Origin: Chloroflexota bacterium | GTDB lineage: Bacteria; Chloroflexota; Dehalococcoidia; Bin125 | Assembly (NCBI GenBank): GCA_028873865.1 | Contig: JAPPNI010000027.1 | Span: forward strand, 156,972-220,971 | Direction of reading: 5' to 3' | Length of the DNA: 64,000 bases | Shown: one piece after another, positions 1 to 7,397 of the stretch | Position numbering within the stretch: position 1 is the first letter of the stretch | Layout of the letters: every line of letters begins with the position of its first letter | The notes under the pieces: model-generated | What the model was told of the DNA's origin: nothing | The model's database searches: none | Seen by the model: only the letters and a program-made list of their open reading frames with translations | Made by a program: the position numbers and the translations under genes

Positions 1-869
1 TTGAAGGGCGGGTTGGCGAGGATAAAGTCAGCTTTGAGGTCGGGGTGGCGGTCGTTGTGGAAGCTGTCGCCGTGGGCGATCTGCCCCTCGATGCCGCGAA
101 TGGCGAGGTTCATCTTGGCGAGCCGCCAAGTCGTGTGATTCGACTCCTGGCCGTAGATGGAGATGTCGGACTTCACCTTGCCGCCGTTGCCGTTTCCGGT
201 CGTGTGGGCGCTGACGAACTCGGCCGATTGGACGAACATCCCAGATGAGCCGCAGCAGGGGTCGTAGACGCGGCCTCGGTACGGCTCGATCATCTCGACC
301 AGCAGCCGGACGACCGAGTTCGGGGTGTAGAACTCGCCGCCGCCCTTTCCCTCCGCACTGGCGAATCGGGAGAGGAAGTACTCGTAGACGCGCCCGAGGA
401 CATCGCGGGACCGGGACTCCTGATCGCCGACCTGAATGTTGCTGATCATGTTGATCAGCTGTCCGAGCCGCTGCTTGTCGAGCGCGGGACGCGAATAGTC
501 CTTCGGCAAGATGTCCTTTAGAGAGGGATTGTCGCGCTCAATGGCGGACATCGCGTCGTCCACGAGTTGGCCGATCGTGGGCTGCGGGGCCTGGTGTTGG
601 AGGTGTTCCCAGCGAGCCTCGGGCGGCACCCAGAAGATGCTCTCGGCGCGGTACTCGTCCGGATCCTCGGGGTCCGCGAAATCGACCTTTTGCAGTCGCC
701 GGTGCTGCTCTTCGAAGGCGTCGGAGATGTACTTAAGGAAGATCAAGCCGAGGACGACGTGTTTGTACTCGGCGGCGTCCATGCTGCCGCGCAGCGCGTC
801 GGCCATTTCCCAGAGCTGAGCCTCGTACCCGGTCGTCGCCGTGTTTGCGGTCTGTGTGGATGTCCTCAT
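1..869 (-). CDS. hsdM: Type I restriction-modification DNA methylase subunit HsdM (3' part off the window)
   Basis: This N6-adenine methyltransferase would form the M subunit of a type I restriction-modification complex. About 289 residues are visible from an ATG at 869. The N-terminal helical HsdM domain contains the typical stretch [20 protein letters not shown]. The catalytic domain follows, with the SAM-binding motif [10 protein letters not shown] near residue 208 and the catalytic NPPF motif at the very left edge. The target-adjacent motif [12 protein letters not shown] is also typical of HsdM. The 3' end, and presumably hsdS and hsdR, lie outside the window. The gene is divergent from the Crp-like regulator at 1087. 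No strong ribosome binding site precedes the ATG, so the exact start is less certain than the identity. Confidence 0.93.
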   Translation of the reverse strand, partial: MRTSTQTANTATTGYEAQLWEMADALRGSMDAAEYKHVVLGLIFLKYISDAFEEQHRRLQKVDFADPEDPDEYRAESIFWVPPEARWEHLQHQAPQPTIGQLVDDAMSAIERDNPSLKDILPKDYSRPALDKQRLGQLINMISNIQVGDQESRSRDVLGRVYEYFLSRFASAEGKGGGEFYTPNSVVRLLVEMIEPYRGRVYDPCCGSSGMFVQSAEFVSAHTTGNGNGGKVKSDISIYGQESNHTTWRLAKMNLAIRGIEGQIAHGDSFHNDRHPDLKADFILANPPF

Positions 870-1086
870 ATGACGATCTTAGTTGGCGCCACCCAAGGAG
901 CGACATTGCCCAAGCAATGCGATTCGAAGCGGCCATGAAGTACGAACCACGAAGGCAAGAGTCTCGATTCACTTGTGGCCTCTCCACTGTCCTTGAATCT
1001 GACCTACTCCAACGGAGATCCAGGACCAGGATCACTCGTTGAAATCGAATACCGTACGCATGACCAACGCGGAAAAGGAGCCCTAG

Positions 1087-1848
1087 GTGTCGGTTCGTGT
1101 CTCAGGATTCGCCAAGGGCCTGGTCCGCTGTCTCGACTTCGAGTCGGTCTCGGTCGAGCAGTTGGACCGAGTGCTCGTTGGCGCGGCCGAGACGCTGGAG
1201 ATGGACTACATCGATCCTTCCGCCGACGTGCCCTTCATCCAGTCGGGTTCGCCGTTTGCGGACCTGGTCTTCGTCCAGCACGGCACGGCAGTGCCCTGGC
1301 AATCCCCCCACTCCGAACTCGGCGCGCCGTTTCTGATCGGCGTGCATGAGTTCCTGATGGACGCGGAACGCTGGGTGGCCAGCTACTCAGCAATCACCGA
1401 GGCGGTCGTGGTCAGGATTCCGAAGGGGGTGATGGCGCGCGTGGTGGGCGAGCTGCCGTCGGTGCGCGAGCGGATGCACGAACTGGTCATGCGCCGGCTG
1501 GCCCGCTACTACTGGGTCTCGCTCGCGACCAGCGGCGCGCCCGGCTCGCGGGTGGCGGCGGCGCTAGTCTCACGGCTGGCGCTGGAAGACCAGGACTTCG
1601 GCGTCGATCGCCGTATCGCCGTGCGCCAGACGGACATCGCGCGGCTGACCACGATGTCGCGTTCCGGTGTCGCGGTCGGCCTCGCCGAACTGGTCAGGGA
1701 GCAAGTCGTGCGCTATGGCGACCGACCGGGCGCGCGATTCCGAGGCGAAGTACTGGTGCCCGACGTGGACCTGCTGAAGGACTACGCCTTCCTCGACATG
1801 CGCACGCGCGAGATCCGGCCGCTGCTGGCCGGCGACGGGGACGAGTGA
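1087..1848 (+). CDS. Crp/Fnr-family transcriptional regulator
   Basis: The 253-residue protein begins at a GTG preceded by AAAAGGAG. Residues 15-130 look like a cyclic-nucleotide-binding-type beta-barrel sensor (LVFVQHGTAVPW...SPFADL). A long dimer helix follows around 125-150, and a C-terminal winged helix-turn-helix lies at about 180-220 (RQTDIARLTTMSRSGVAVGL). This order is that of Crp/Fnr regulators. No Fnr-type cysteine cluster is visible, so the ligand is unknown. It stands alone, divergent from hsdM, and could control hsdM or the element to its right. The family call is firm and the regulon is not. Confidence 0.85.
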   Translation: MSVRVSGFAKGLVRCLDFESVSVEQLDRVLVGAAETLEMDYIDPSADVPFIQSGSPFADLVFVQHGTAVPWQSPHSELGAPFLIGVHEFLMDAERWVASYSAITEAVVVRIPKGVMARVVGELPSVRERMHELVMRRLARYYWVSLATSGAPGSRVAAALVSRLALEDQDFGVDRRIAVRQTDIARLTTMSRSGVAVGLAELVREQVVRYGDRPGARFRGEVLVPDVDLLKDYAFLDMRTREIRPLLAGDGDE

Positions 1849-2255
1849 TTCGGTCGGCAGACCAGCGACACCGTCCTGCCGGGTAACGGTCCATGCACGA
1901 ATTCAAGGCCGATTGAACGCGGCTCGTCAGGTCGCGGCCGGCTCCCCCGCAGGACGGCTTCCACCTTCGAACTCAGGCCGACCTATCGCGAGCCGTCGCC
2001 AACGGTTTCGGGACCCGCTGCGGCTTGAGTTGGTCGCTGACCGGATAGAACTCGAGTCTGCATCGCAATGATCAGATGCAGAGATTAGGTTGTCCACAGC
2101 ATCAGTGATGCACTTCAACAGACATTGACAACACTTGCAGAAAAGCGATACATTCGACCAAACACAGAACACATGTACCGACGAAGAGATGTGCGTCATG
2201 ACCCTGCCGGCCTCCGATCTGTTTGAGATTCCCGTTCACACGAGAGACGGACGTA
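1849..2255. other. Intergenic region upstream of the small-regulator operon
   Basis: No gene is visible in this 407-base stretch. It is clearly AT-richer than its surroundings from about 2040 on. It carries a good promoter candidate at 2125-2154 and one DnaA-box-like nonamer TTGTCCACA at 2090-2098. A single box does not make an origin. The region probably holds the control sequences of the regulator genes that follow. Confidence 0.5.
2125..2154 (+). promoter_or_regulatory. Candidate sigma-70-type promoter of the HTH operon
   Basis: A perfect -35 hexamer TTGACA at 2125-2130 is followed, after 18 bases, by TACATT (2149-2154) as a plausible -10. It sits about 100 bases upstream of the first small gene at 2256, in a locally AT-rich stretch. 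The hexamers can be read directly; promoter activity is inferred. Confidence 0.5.
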
Positions 2256-2441
2256 ATGCGTATGCGGGAGATGACGGAGGACGAACAGCAAACCCTGCGG
2301 GCCGGGTTGCGGATCGTCGCGCGGATGATCGCGCGGCGTCACCTGGCCCGGCAGGCGGCCGAGGCCGCAACAGCAACCGAGCCTGAGGACGACGCGGCGA
2401 GCCCTGGCCCCAGCGGCGTTCAGGGCGGGGTCGAGCGATGA
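2256..2441 (+). CDS. Small hypothetical protein, first gene of the regulator operon
   Basis: This encodes 61 residues. A basic helical half (MTEDEQQTLRAGLRIVARMI) is followed by an acidic, proline-rich tail. It has no recognised domain. Its stop overlaps the start of the next HTH gene, so the two are very likely translated together. The alternative TTG at 2223 would add eleven residues, but the ATG gives the more compact protein. It may be an accessory of the regulators; the function is unknown. Confidence 0.55.
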   Translation: MRMREMTEDEQQTLRAGLRIVARMIARRHLARQAAEAATATEPEDDAASPGPSGVQGGVER

Positions 2442-2734
2442 GCAGCAGAGGACGGGGGAGAAGGTTGGAGTTCGCGCCAGGCGAGGCCCAGTTGCCAGGC
2501 GATTTCGGCGAGCGGCTGACCGCGCTCAAGCGGCGCGCCGGCCTGACCTGGGAAGAGATGGCCGAAGCGCTGGGCGTGGACGACCGCCAGCTCTTGCGCT
2601 GGCGGCGCGGGTCCTGTCCCTCAGGCGGCTCGATGCTCTCGCTGATCCGGCTGGCGGCACAGATGCCGGGCGGGCTGAACGAACTCTTGGGCCACGACCC
2701 CTGCGCGGCTCCACGAAATGAGCGCCGGCGATGA
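2438..2734 (+). CDS. Small HTH (XRE-like) DNA-binding protein, paralogue 1
   Basis: The protein has 98 residues. A helix-turn-helix lies at about 37-60 (LTWEEMAEALGVDDRQLLRW), followed by a short recognition-helix extension and a basic C-terminus. It is clearly homologous to the next gene: both contain DF-x(2)-RL-x(2)-L-x(4)-GLTW-x(3)-A-x(2)-LGV-x(2)-R-x-L-x-RWR-x-G. The start overlaps the previous stop as ATGA, and its own stop overlaps the next start. It is probably an element-encoded regulator of the transfer or replication genes. The family call rests on the HTH pattern, and no target can be named. Confidence 0.75.
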   Translation: MSSRGRGRRLEFAPGEAQLPGDFGERLTALKRRAGLTWEEMAEALGVDDRQLLRWRRGSCPSGGSMLSLIRLAAQMPGGLNELLGHDPCAAPRNERRR

Positions 2735-3096
2735 TGCCCGCCCAGCAGTCCGATTGCCGGCCCCGAGGGACTGATTTTCCCGACGACTTCCCGCAGCGCC
2801 TGGAGCGCCTGCGGGAGGCGTCGGGTCTGACCTGGCGCCGGCTGGCGCGAGAACTGGGCGTCGGGGTGCGCTCGCTTTACCGCTGGCGGACCGGCACTCG
2901 TCCGGACGCGGCGCACATGCTGGCGATCGTGGAGTTCGCCACGGAGCGGGAGCTGTTGGACTGCTTGCTGACCGGCACGAACGAAGGGGAAGCGGACGAG
3001 CGCCAGGCGCGGTTGTTCGGGGAGGATGTGTGGGCGGGGTTGTGCGGCGGCGGCGAGGCGAGCGATGGATCCCAGGACATCAGGCGGGCGGCCTAG
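2731..3096 (+). CDS. Small HTH (XRE-like) DNA-binding protein, paralogue 2
   Basis: This 121-residue protein has a helix-turn-helix at about 33-57 (LTWRRLARELGVGVRSLYRW), nearly superimposable on that of the gene before it. Its C-terminal third (GTNEGEADERQARLFGEDVW) is longer and unlike the paralogue. The start codon overlaps the previous TGA, so the pair is translationally coupled. It ends 22 bases before the convergent end of the leftward type IV secretion operon. The tandem paralogues may bind as a heterodimer or act as a switch pair, which is inference. Confidence 0.75.
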   Translation: MMPAQQSDCRPRGTDFPDDFPQRLERLREASGLTWRRLARELGVGVRSLYRWRTGTRPDAAHMLAIVEFATERELLDCLLTGTNEGEADERQARLFGEDVWAGLCGGGEASDGSQDIRRAA

Positions 3097-3118
3097 CCAG
3101 AGCGGCTCGAGCTGACGC

Positions 3119-4756
3119 TCAGTCCAGGCCGCGCGGCGCACGGTGCTCAATCGAGCGCCAGGCGCGGCCCAGGGGATTGTGCTCCTGGAGCCTCAGGCGA
3201 TCCGAGACCAGCAGCGGCAGGGGCACCTCGGCCCGGGCGACGGCGTCAGCAGCGATACGGAGGAAATGGTCGGCCGCCAGCTCGTCTTCGAACACGACCA
3301 GCACCTTGGGAATCAGGCCGTGGTCCTCGAGCGGACGGCTGGTGGCGTAGTAGCGCAAGTAAGGCGCCAGCCGCGCAGCCATCGTGGCGGGACGCACGGC
3401 GCGCCGCTCCCATTCGAGGAAGAATGCCCGCTCGCCCGAGGGCGTCTCCAGGAGCGCGTGGGCGTCGGGCTGGATCGAACGCATCCGCTCGTGCGAACGG
3501 AAGTAGCGCGAGGCGCGGTGAGGCGGATCGAGCTGGACGACGCTGGTGCCCTGCTCGCGCGCCTGGCGGGCCAGCAACGTGTTGAACCAGTGCACCGACT
3601 CGGTGTGCTCCAGGTTGCGCAGGAGCTGGCGCGAGCGAATCCCTGAGACGTTGCGCCAGTCGAAGACTTGGCCCGGCCAGCGCGGCTCGGGGCTCCAGCG
3701 CTTGCGCGCGATGCCGACCGAGGTCCGGTCGCGGCGGGCCAGGTAGGCGAGGCCGCGGTCTGAGAGCGCGAGCCGCGGCGCGCCTGCACACGTGTGCCTA
3801 ACGATCAGACTCGGTGCCTCCAGCCGTGCGAGCAACTGCGTCAGCCGGCGCCGGCCGACGCCCAGCAGCGCGGCCAGGTGGCCGGGCCTGAGCCAGGGCC
3901 AGTCGCCAACCAGATCGAGCGCGCGTTTCTCGGCTGTGGTGAGCGCGGCGGGCAGCATCCACGAGGCTCGGAAGCACTCAGGATTCAGCGGTTCGGGCAT
4001 CGAGACGCGGACCAGAGGCCGCTCGGGCCGCGCGCCCGAAGCCGGCAGCGCGTAAGCGAGCGCCTCGCGCAGGGCGAGTTGAGAGGCGCCCGTGGGACCG
4101 CGCCAGACGGCAGTCTCGGCGCCGGCCAGGGCGACATCGCGTTCGAGCGCGAGGAAGGCAGTCGCAGGCGGCCCCGCGACCAGCCGGCGCGCGTGGCGCA
4201 GTCGGGTCTCGTCGGGGCAGATGATGAGCACCGCGCCGTGGCCGTGCGTCTCCTTGAGCCGGCGGACGCGCTTGGCGAACCCGGTCCGGTCCGCCGTCCG
4301 GCCCTGGCGCACCACGGCCGCGCGCAGCTCCCCGGGCCATTCCAACAGGGCATCCATCGGCGCGGCCCTGAGCCAGCGCAGACCCAATGGGAAGGCGAAC
4401 TGGGCGGCCTGCTCGGCCAGCCGGTAGATCACGGCGGCCGCGTCCAGGCGTTCGAGCAGCAGCCGGCGCCACTGCTCGGAGACCGGCCGAGTGCGCAGCA
4501 GCTGCGCAACCGGGACGCTCTCCTCCGCGGCCAGCCGACGCACGCCGCGGGCGCTGACGCAGAACCGGCGGGTCGGCGTGACCAGCTCCGAGGCCTGGCC
4601 GACCGATTCGACCAGGCCTGCGTCGAGGAAACGGTCAACCCGCTGGTAGACGGCGGCGCGCGAACGGCCCGAGAGCGCGGCCAGCTCCAGCCGGTCGAGG
4701 AACGGCATCCGGGCCAGCGTCGCGAGCAGCTCGACGTCGCCTGGGTAGAGCCTCAT
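3119..4756 (-). CDS. Replication-relaxation family protein
   Basis: The 545-residue protein has an N-terminal winged helix (LDRLELAALSGRSRAAVYQR) and a second one near residues 275-330 (WPWLRPGHLAALLGVGRRRL). A C-terminal segment, LLETPSGERAFFLEWERR followed by RPATMAARLAPYLRYY, is typical of the replication-relaxation family found on conjugative elements, whose founding members act at plasmid relaxation or replication. It is the last gene of the leftward transfer operon, and its ATG overlaps the stop of the coupling ATPase by four bases. It may help to process the element's origin of transfer. No separate MOB-type relaxase is seen in the window, which makes this gene notable. Confidence 0.72.
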   Translation of the reverse strand: MRLYPGDVELLATLARMPFLDRLELAALSGRSRAAVYQRVDRFLDAGLVESVGQASELVTPTRRFCVSARGVRRLAAEESVPVAQLLRTRPVSEQWRRLLLERLDAAAVIYRLAEQAAQFAFPLGLRWLRAAPMDALLEWPGELRAAVVRQGRTADRTGFAKRVRRLKETHGHGAVLIICPDETRLRHARRLVAGPPATAFLALERDVALAGAETAVWRGPTGASQLALREALAYALPASGARPERPLVRVSMPEPLNPECFRASWMLPAALTTAEKRALDLVGDWPWLRPGHLAALLGVGRRRLTQLLARLEAPSLIVRHTCAGAPRLALSDRGLAYLARRDRTSVGIARKRWSPEPRWPGQVFDWRNVSGIRSRQLLRNLEHTESVHWFNTLLARQAREQGTSVVQLDPPHRASRYFRSHERMRSIQPDAHALLETPSGERAFFLEWERRAVRPATMAARLAPYLRYYATSRPLEDHGLIPKVLVVFEDELAADHFLRIAADAVARAEVPLPLLVSDRLRLQEHNPLGRAWRSIEHRAPRGLD

Positions 4757-7347
4757 TGGTCGGCTCCGTCCTGCTCGGCCGGCGTGGACTCACCGGGGTG
4801 CTGCCGCTCCCGCGTCTTCGGCTCGGGCCGGACGGCCTTGGGCTTTTGCTTCTTCTTCTGTTGCTGCTGTGCCGTTCTGTCCGCTTTGTGCCGGGCTTCC
4901 ATCTGCTCGCGGAACTCGGTCACCGACCGCTGGCGCTCGGCCTGCTGCCGCTCCAGCTCCGGCGCCGGAGTGACGTAGGCTGAGGCCGCCTCGCGGATGC
5001 GTGCGGCTCGCAAGGGGTCGCCCGGTTCGGGCTTGCGCACCGTCATCGAAAAGACCGGCATCCGCTGGGTGCCGACCGTGGCCCGCACGTAGCAGTGATG
5101 CACGGGTTGGGAGACGATGTCTTCTTCGGAGACCCGCTCGCGGCCCAGCTCCCAGAGCAGGTCGCGCGCGTCCTCGCCGGAGACCTGGAAGACGCAGAGG
5201 CAGCCGACGTTGGCCATCAGCGTGTGACGCATCGTGGGCGAGAGGTCCTGGAGCTTGGCCAGGCTCTGGGTGGCGAGCACGAACGAGGCGCCGTACTTGC
5301 CCAGCTCGGAGAGCATCGACTCGAACTCGACCCCGGGGATCGTCTGCATCTCGTCGACCACGACCAGTGCGCCCCGGCGCTCGCCCTGCGGCAAGCGCTC
5401 TTGCTCGCGGATGACAGAGTCGACGAGGTTGAGCAGCGAGGCCCCGACCAGCGCGGCCACGTCGCGGCCGACCGAGCCCTGCGCGGTCGAGACCAGCAGG
5501 ACGCCGCCTTCGAGGATCGTCCGCCTGAGATCGACGGTCGAACGGGATTGACCAAGGATCGCGCGGGCGTGGGTCGAGGAGGCGTAGTAGTTGAGCCGGG
5601 TCTGCACCGGAGCGAGGGCGTCGGACCGGTACTCGCGCCGCCACTTGCCGAAGTCGTTGGCCCACCACTGGAGCAGGTAGGGGTCGCGCAGCCTGGTCAG
5701 CACCTCGGAGCGGAACGACTCGTCGGTCAGCAGCTTGAGTCCGTCCAGGATGGTGTACTGCTCCTCGGGCTTGGTCGCGGGATGGCTGTTGGCCTCGTGC
5801 AGGGTCTTGACCGTCTGCTCGAGGATCGACTGCATCCGCGGACCCCACTGCTCCCACAGGCCGCGCGCGACGCGTACGACCGCGTCGGCGGTCCGGTCGC
5901 GGTCGGTGAACACATGGGCGTCGAGCAGGTTGACGCCGACCGCGCCGCGCTCGTCGGCCAGGTCGATCAAGCGCACTTCGGAGACCAGCTGCTCCGGCAC
6001 CAGCTCGAGGATGTCTGCGACCAGGTCGGCGTGCGGGTCGATCACGACGATGGCGTCGCGGTCGCGGCCCTCGGCCTTCTCCTGGAGCTTGTGCTCGACC
6101 AGGTGGCGCATCAGGGTCGACTTGCCCATCCGGGTGCGGGCCACGTAGAGGTGGTGGCGGCCAAGCAGGTCGTCGGGGAAGTGGACCGGTTCGCGGTCGG
6201 CCTCGCTGGTCGTCCCGACCTCGGCCCCGCCGGCCAGTTCGCCGACCGCAGGCGGCAGCGCCCGGGCGCCGGCGCGGGCCACGAGCGGCGATTCGTCCGC
6301 CGCCGAGGGCGGATGCCAGAGCGCCGCCGCCTCGCGCACGCCCAGGACGCTGCGCCGGCGGAACATGCCCGGAGGACGGGGATGCAGGCGCGGCGGCCCA
6401 GGTTCGAGCGGCCCGACCTTGCCCGACTCGAACTGCGCCCCGGAAGGATGGTCGTAGTGGCGGTAGGCCGCGGCCAGCCGCTCCAGCAGCTCCTCGGCCC
6501 GCTCTTCCTGCGAGCCCTCCGGCAGCACCGCGACCAGCTCCAGCTCGGCCTCGAACGCGCCGCGCGAGATCTTCTCCTTGACCAGCTGCGGATCGAAGTA
6601 GCAGTCGCGCGACTTCTTCCACTTGCGCCAGGCCCAGCCGCCGCCGATCAGGAGGACGGCCGCCCCGGCGCAGAGCGCGGCCAGGTTCCAGATCTCGCCG
6701 GCTTGCAGCCATGTATAGCCCTGGTAGAACCCGAAACCAGCCGGGATAAGCACGGCCAACGCCAACGGATCAGGTCCGGACGACACCGGTTGGCCAGGGG
6801 CCGGCCTGGGTTGGCTCTGGATCTGCACCGGCTGTGCCTTCTCCTGGTAGTGGCGCGACCACTGGGGGCCGAGCGAGCGCAACAGCAGGCGCGAGACCAG
6901 CCGCTCGCCTTCCTTGAGCCCGGTGAGCGCGCCCAGAGGCGCGAGCAAGGGGTCTGAGCCGGGGTCGACCAGGTCCTGGTCGCGGAACACGCGTAGGGGC
7001 GCGTACTCGGGGCCCGAGGCGCGCAGCACCAGCGACCAGGCCTGCTCATCCTCGTCCAGGCGCATGTAATCGCGCTCAGAGGGCACGTCGCGGATGCGGG
7101 CCTGCGGGTAGTGGACGCCGACCTGTCCGCGCACGATCTGGTCGCCCGCGCAGCGGACGAAGAGGCCGATCGAGCGCTCGTCGGCCGCCAGCTCCAGCGC
7201 GAACGGTTCCGGCGCCGCGATCGAGCCGAGCAGGTTCTCGACGCCCAGCAGCGTGCGCTGTCCGGTGCGCGGCGGCGTGACCGCCAGCAGCGCCGGCCCT
7301 GGCGGGCTGGCAGCGCGCCTGAACCATCGGAGTGGGTTGAACTTCAT
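4753..7347 (-). CDS. TraG/TraD-like conjugative coupling ATPase
   Basis: The 864-residue protein starts at an ATG preceded by AAAGGA. One hydrophobic membrane region lies near residues 195-240 (LALAVLIPAGFGFY...CAGAAVLLIGGGWAW). A RecA-like ATPase core follows, with a Walker A variant ARTRMGKST near 402-410, a Walker B-like IVVIDPHADL near 440 and a second acidic motif ALVVVDEMQT near 670. The C-terminal tail is highly charged and Gln/Lys-rich. This layout fits TraG/DUF87-type ATPases that deliver DNA to a type IV secretion channel. It lies in one operon with VirB4 and is translationally coupled to the replication-relaxation gene. An exact subfamily cannot be set without a profile search. Confidence 0.8.
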   Translation of the reverse strand: MKFNPLRWFRRAASPPGPALLAVTPPRTGQRTLLGVENLLGSIAAPEPFALELAADERSIGLFVRCAGDQIVRGQVGVHYPQARIRDVPSERDYMRLDEDEQAWSLVLRASGPEYAPLRVFRDQDLVDPGSDPLLAPLGALTGLKEGERLVSRLLLRSLGPQWSRHYQEKAQPVQIQSQPRPAPGQPVSSGPDPLALAVLIPAGFGFYQGYTWLQAGEIWNLAALCAGAAVLLIGGGWAWRKWKKSRDCYFDPQLVKEKISRGAFEAELELVAVLPEGSQEERAEELLERLAAAYRHYDHPSGAQFESGKVGPLEPGPPRLHPRPPGMFRRRSVLGVREAAALWHPPSAADESPLVARAGARALPPAVGELAGGAEVGTTSEADREPVHFPDDLLGRHHLYVARTRMGKSTLMRHLVEHKLQEKAEGRDRDAIVVIDPHADLVADILELVPEQLVSEVRLIDLADERGAVGVNLLDAHVFTDRDRTADAVVRVARGLWEQWGPRMQSILEQTVKTLHEANSHPATKPEEQYTILDGLKLLTDESFRSEVLTRLRDPYLLQWWANDFGKWRREYRSDALAPVQTRLNYYASSTHARAILGQSRSTVDLRRTILEGGVLLVSTAQGSVGRDVAALVGASLLNLVDSVIREQERLPQGERRGALVVVDEMQTIPGVEFESMLSELGKYGASFVLATQSLAKLQDLSPTMRHTLMANVGCLCVFQVSGEDARDLLWELGRERVSEEDIVSQPVHHCYVRATVGTQRMPVFSMTVRKPEPGDPLRAARIREAASAYVTPAPELERQQAERQRSVTEFREQMEARHKADRTAQQQQKKKQKPKAVRPEPKTRERQHPGESTPAEQDGADQ

Positions 7348-7397
7348 CTGAGGGTCCTTTCGTTATGTAGACGTGTGAGCGCGGCGCATCGGGCGGC

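Noticed and set aside
2090..2098. Replication origin at the TTGTCCACA site
   Set aside because: Only one DnaA-box-like nonamer, no cluster, no iterons and no adjacent initiator gene.
3794..6957. Long plus-strand frames opposite the transfer operon (for example 3794-4978 and 5095-6957)
   Set aside because: They are antisense shadows of the replication-relaxation and TraG-like genes, with Arg/Gly/Gln-rich low-complexity products and no ribosome binding sites.
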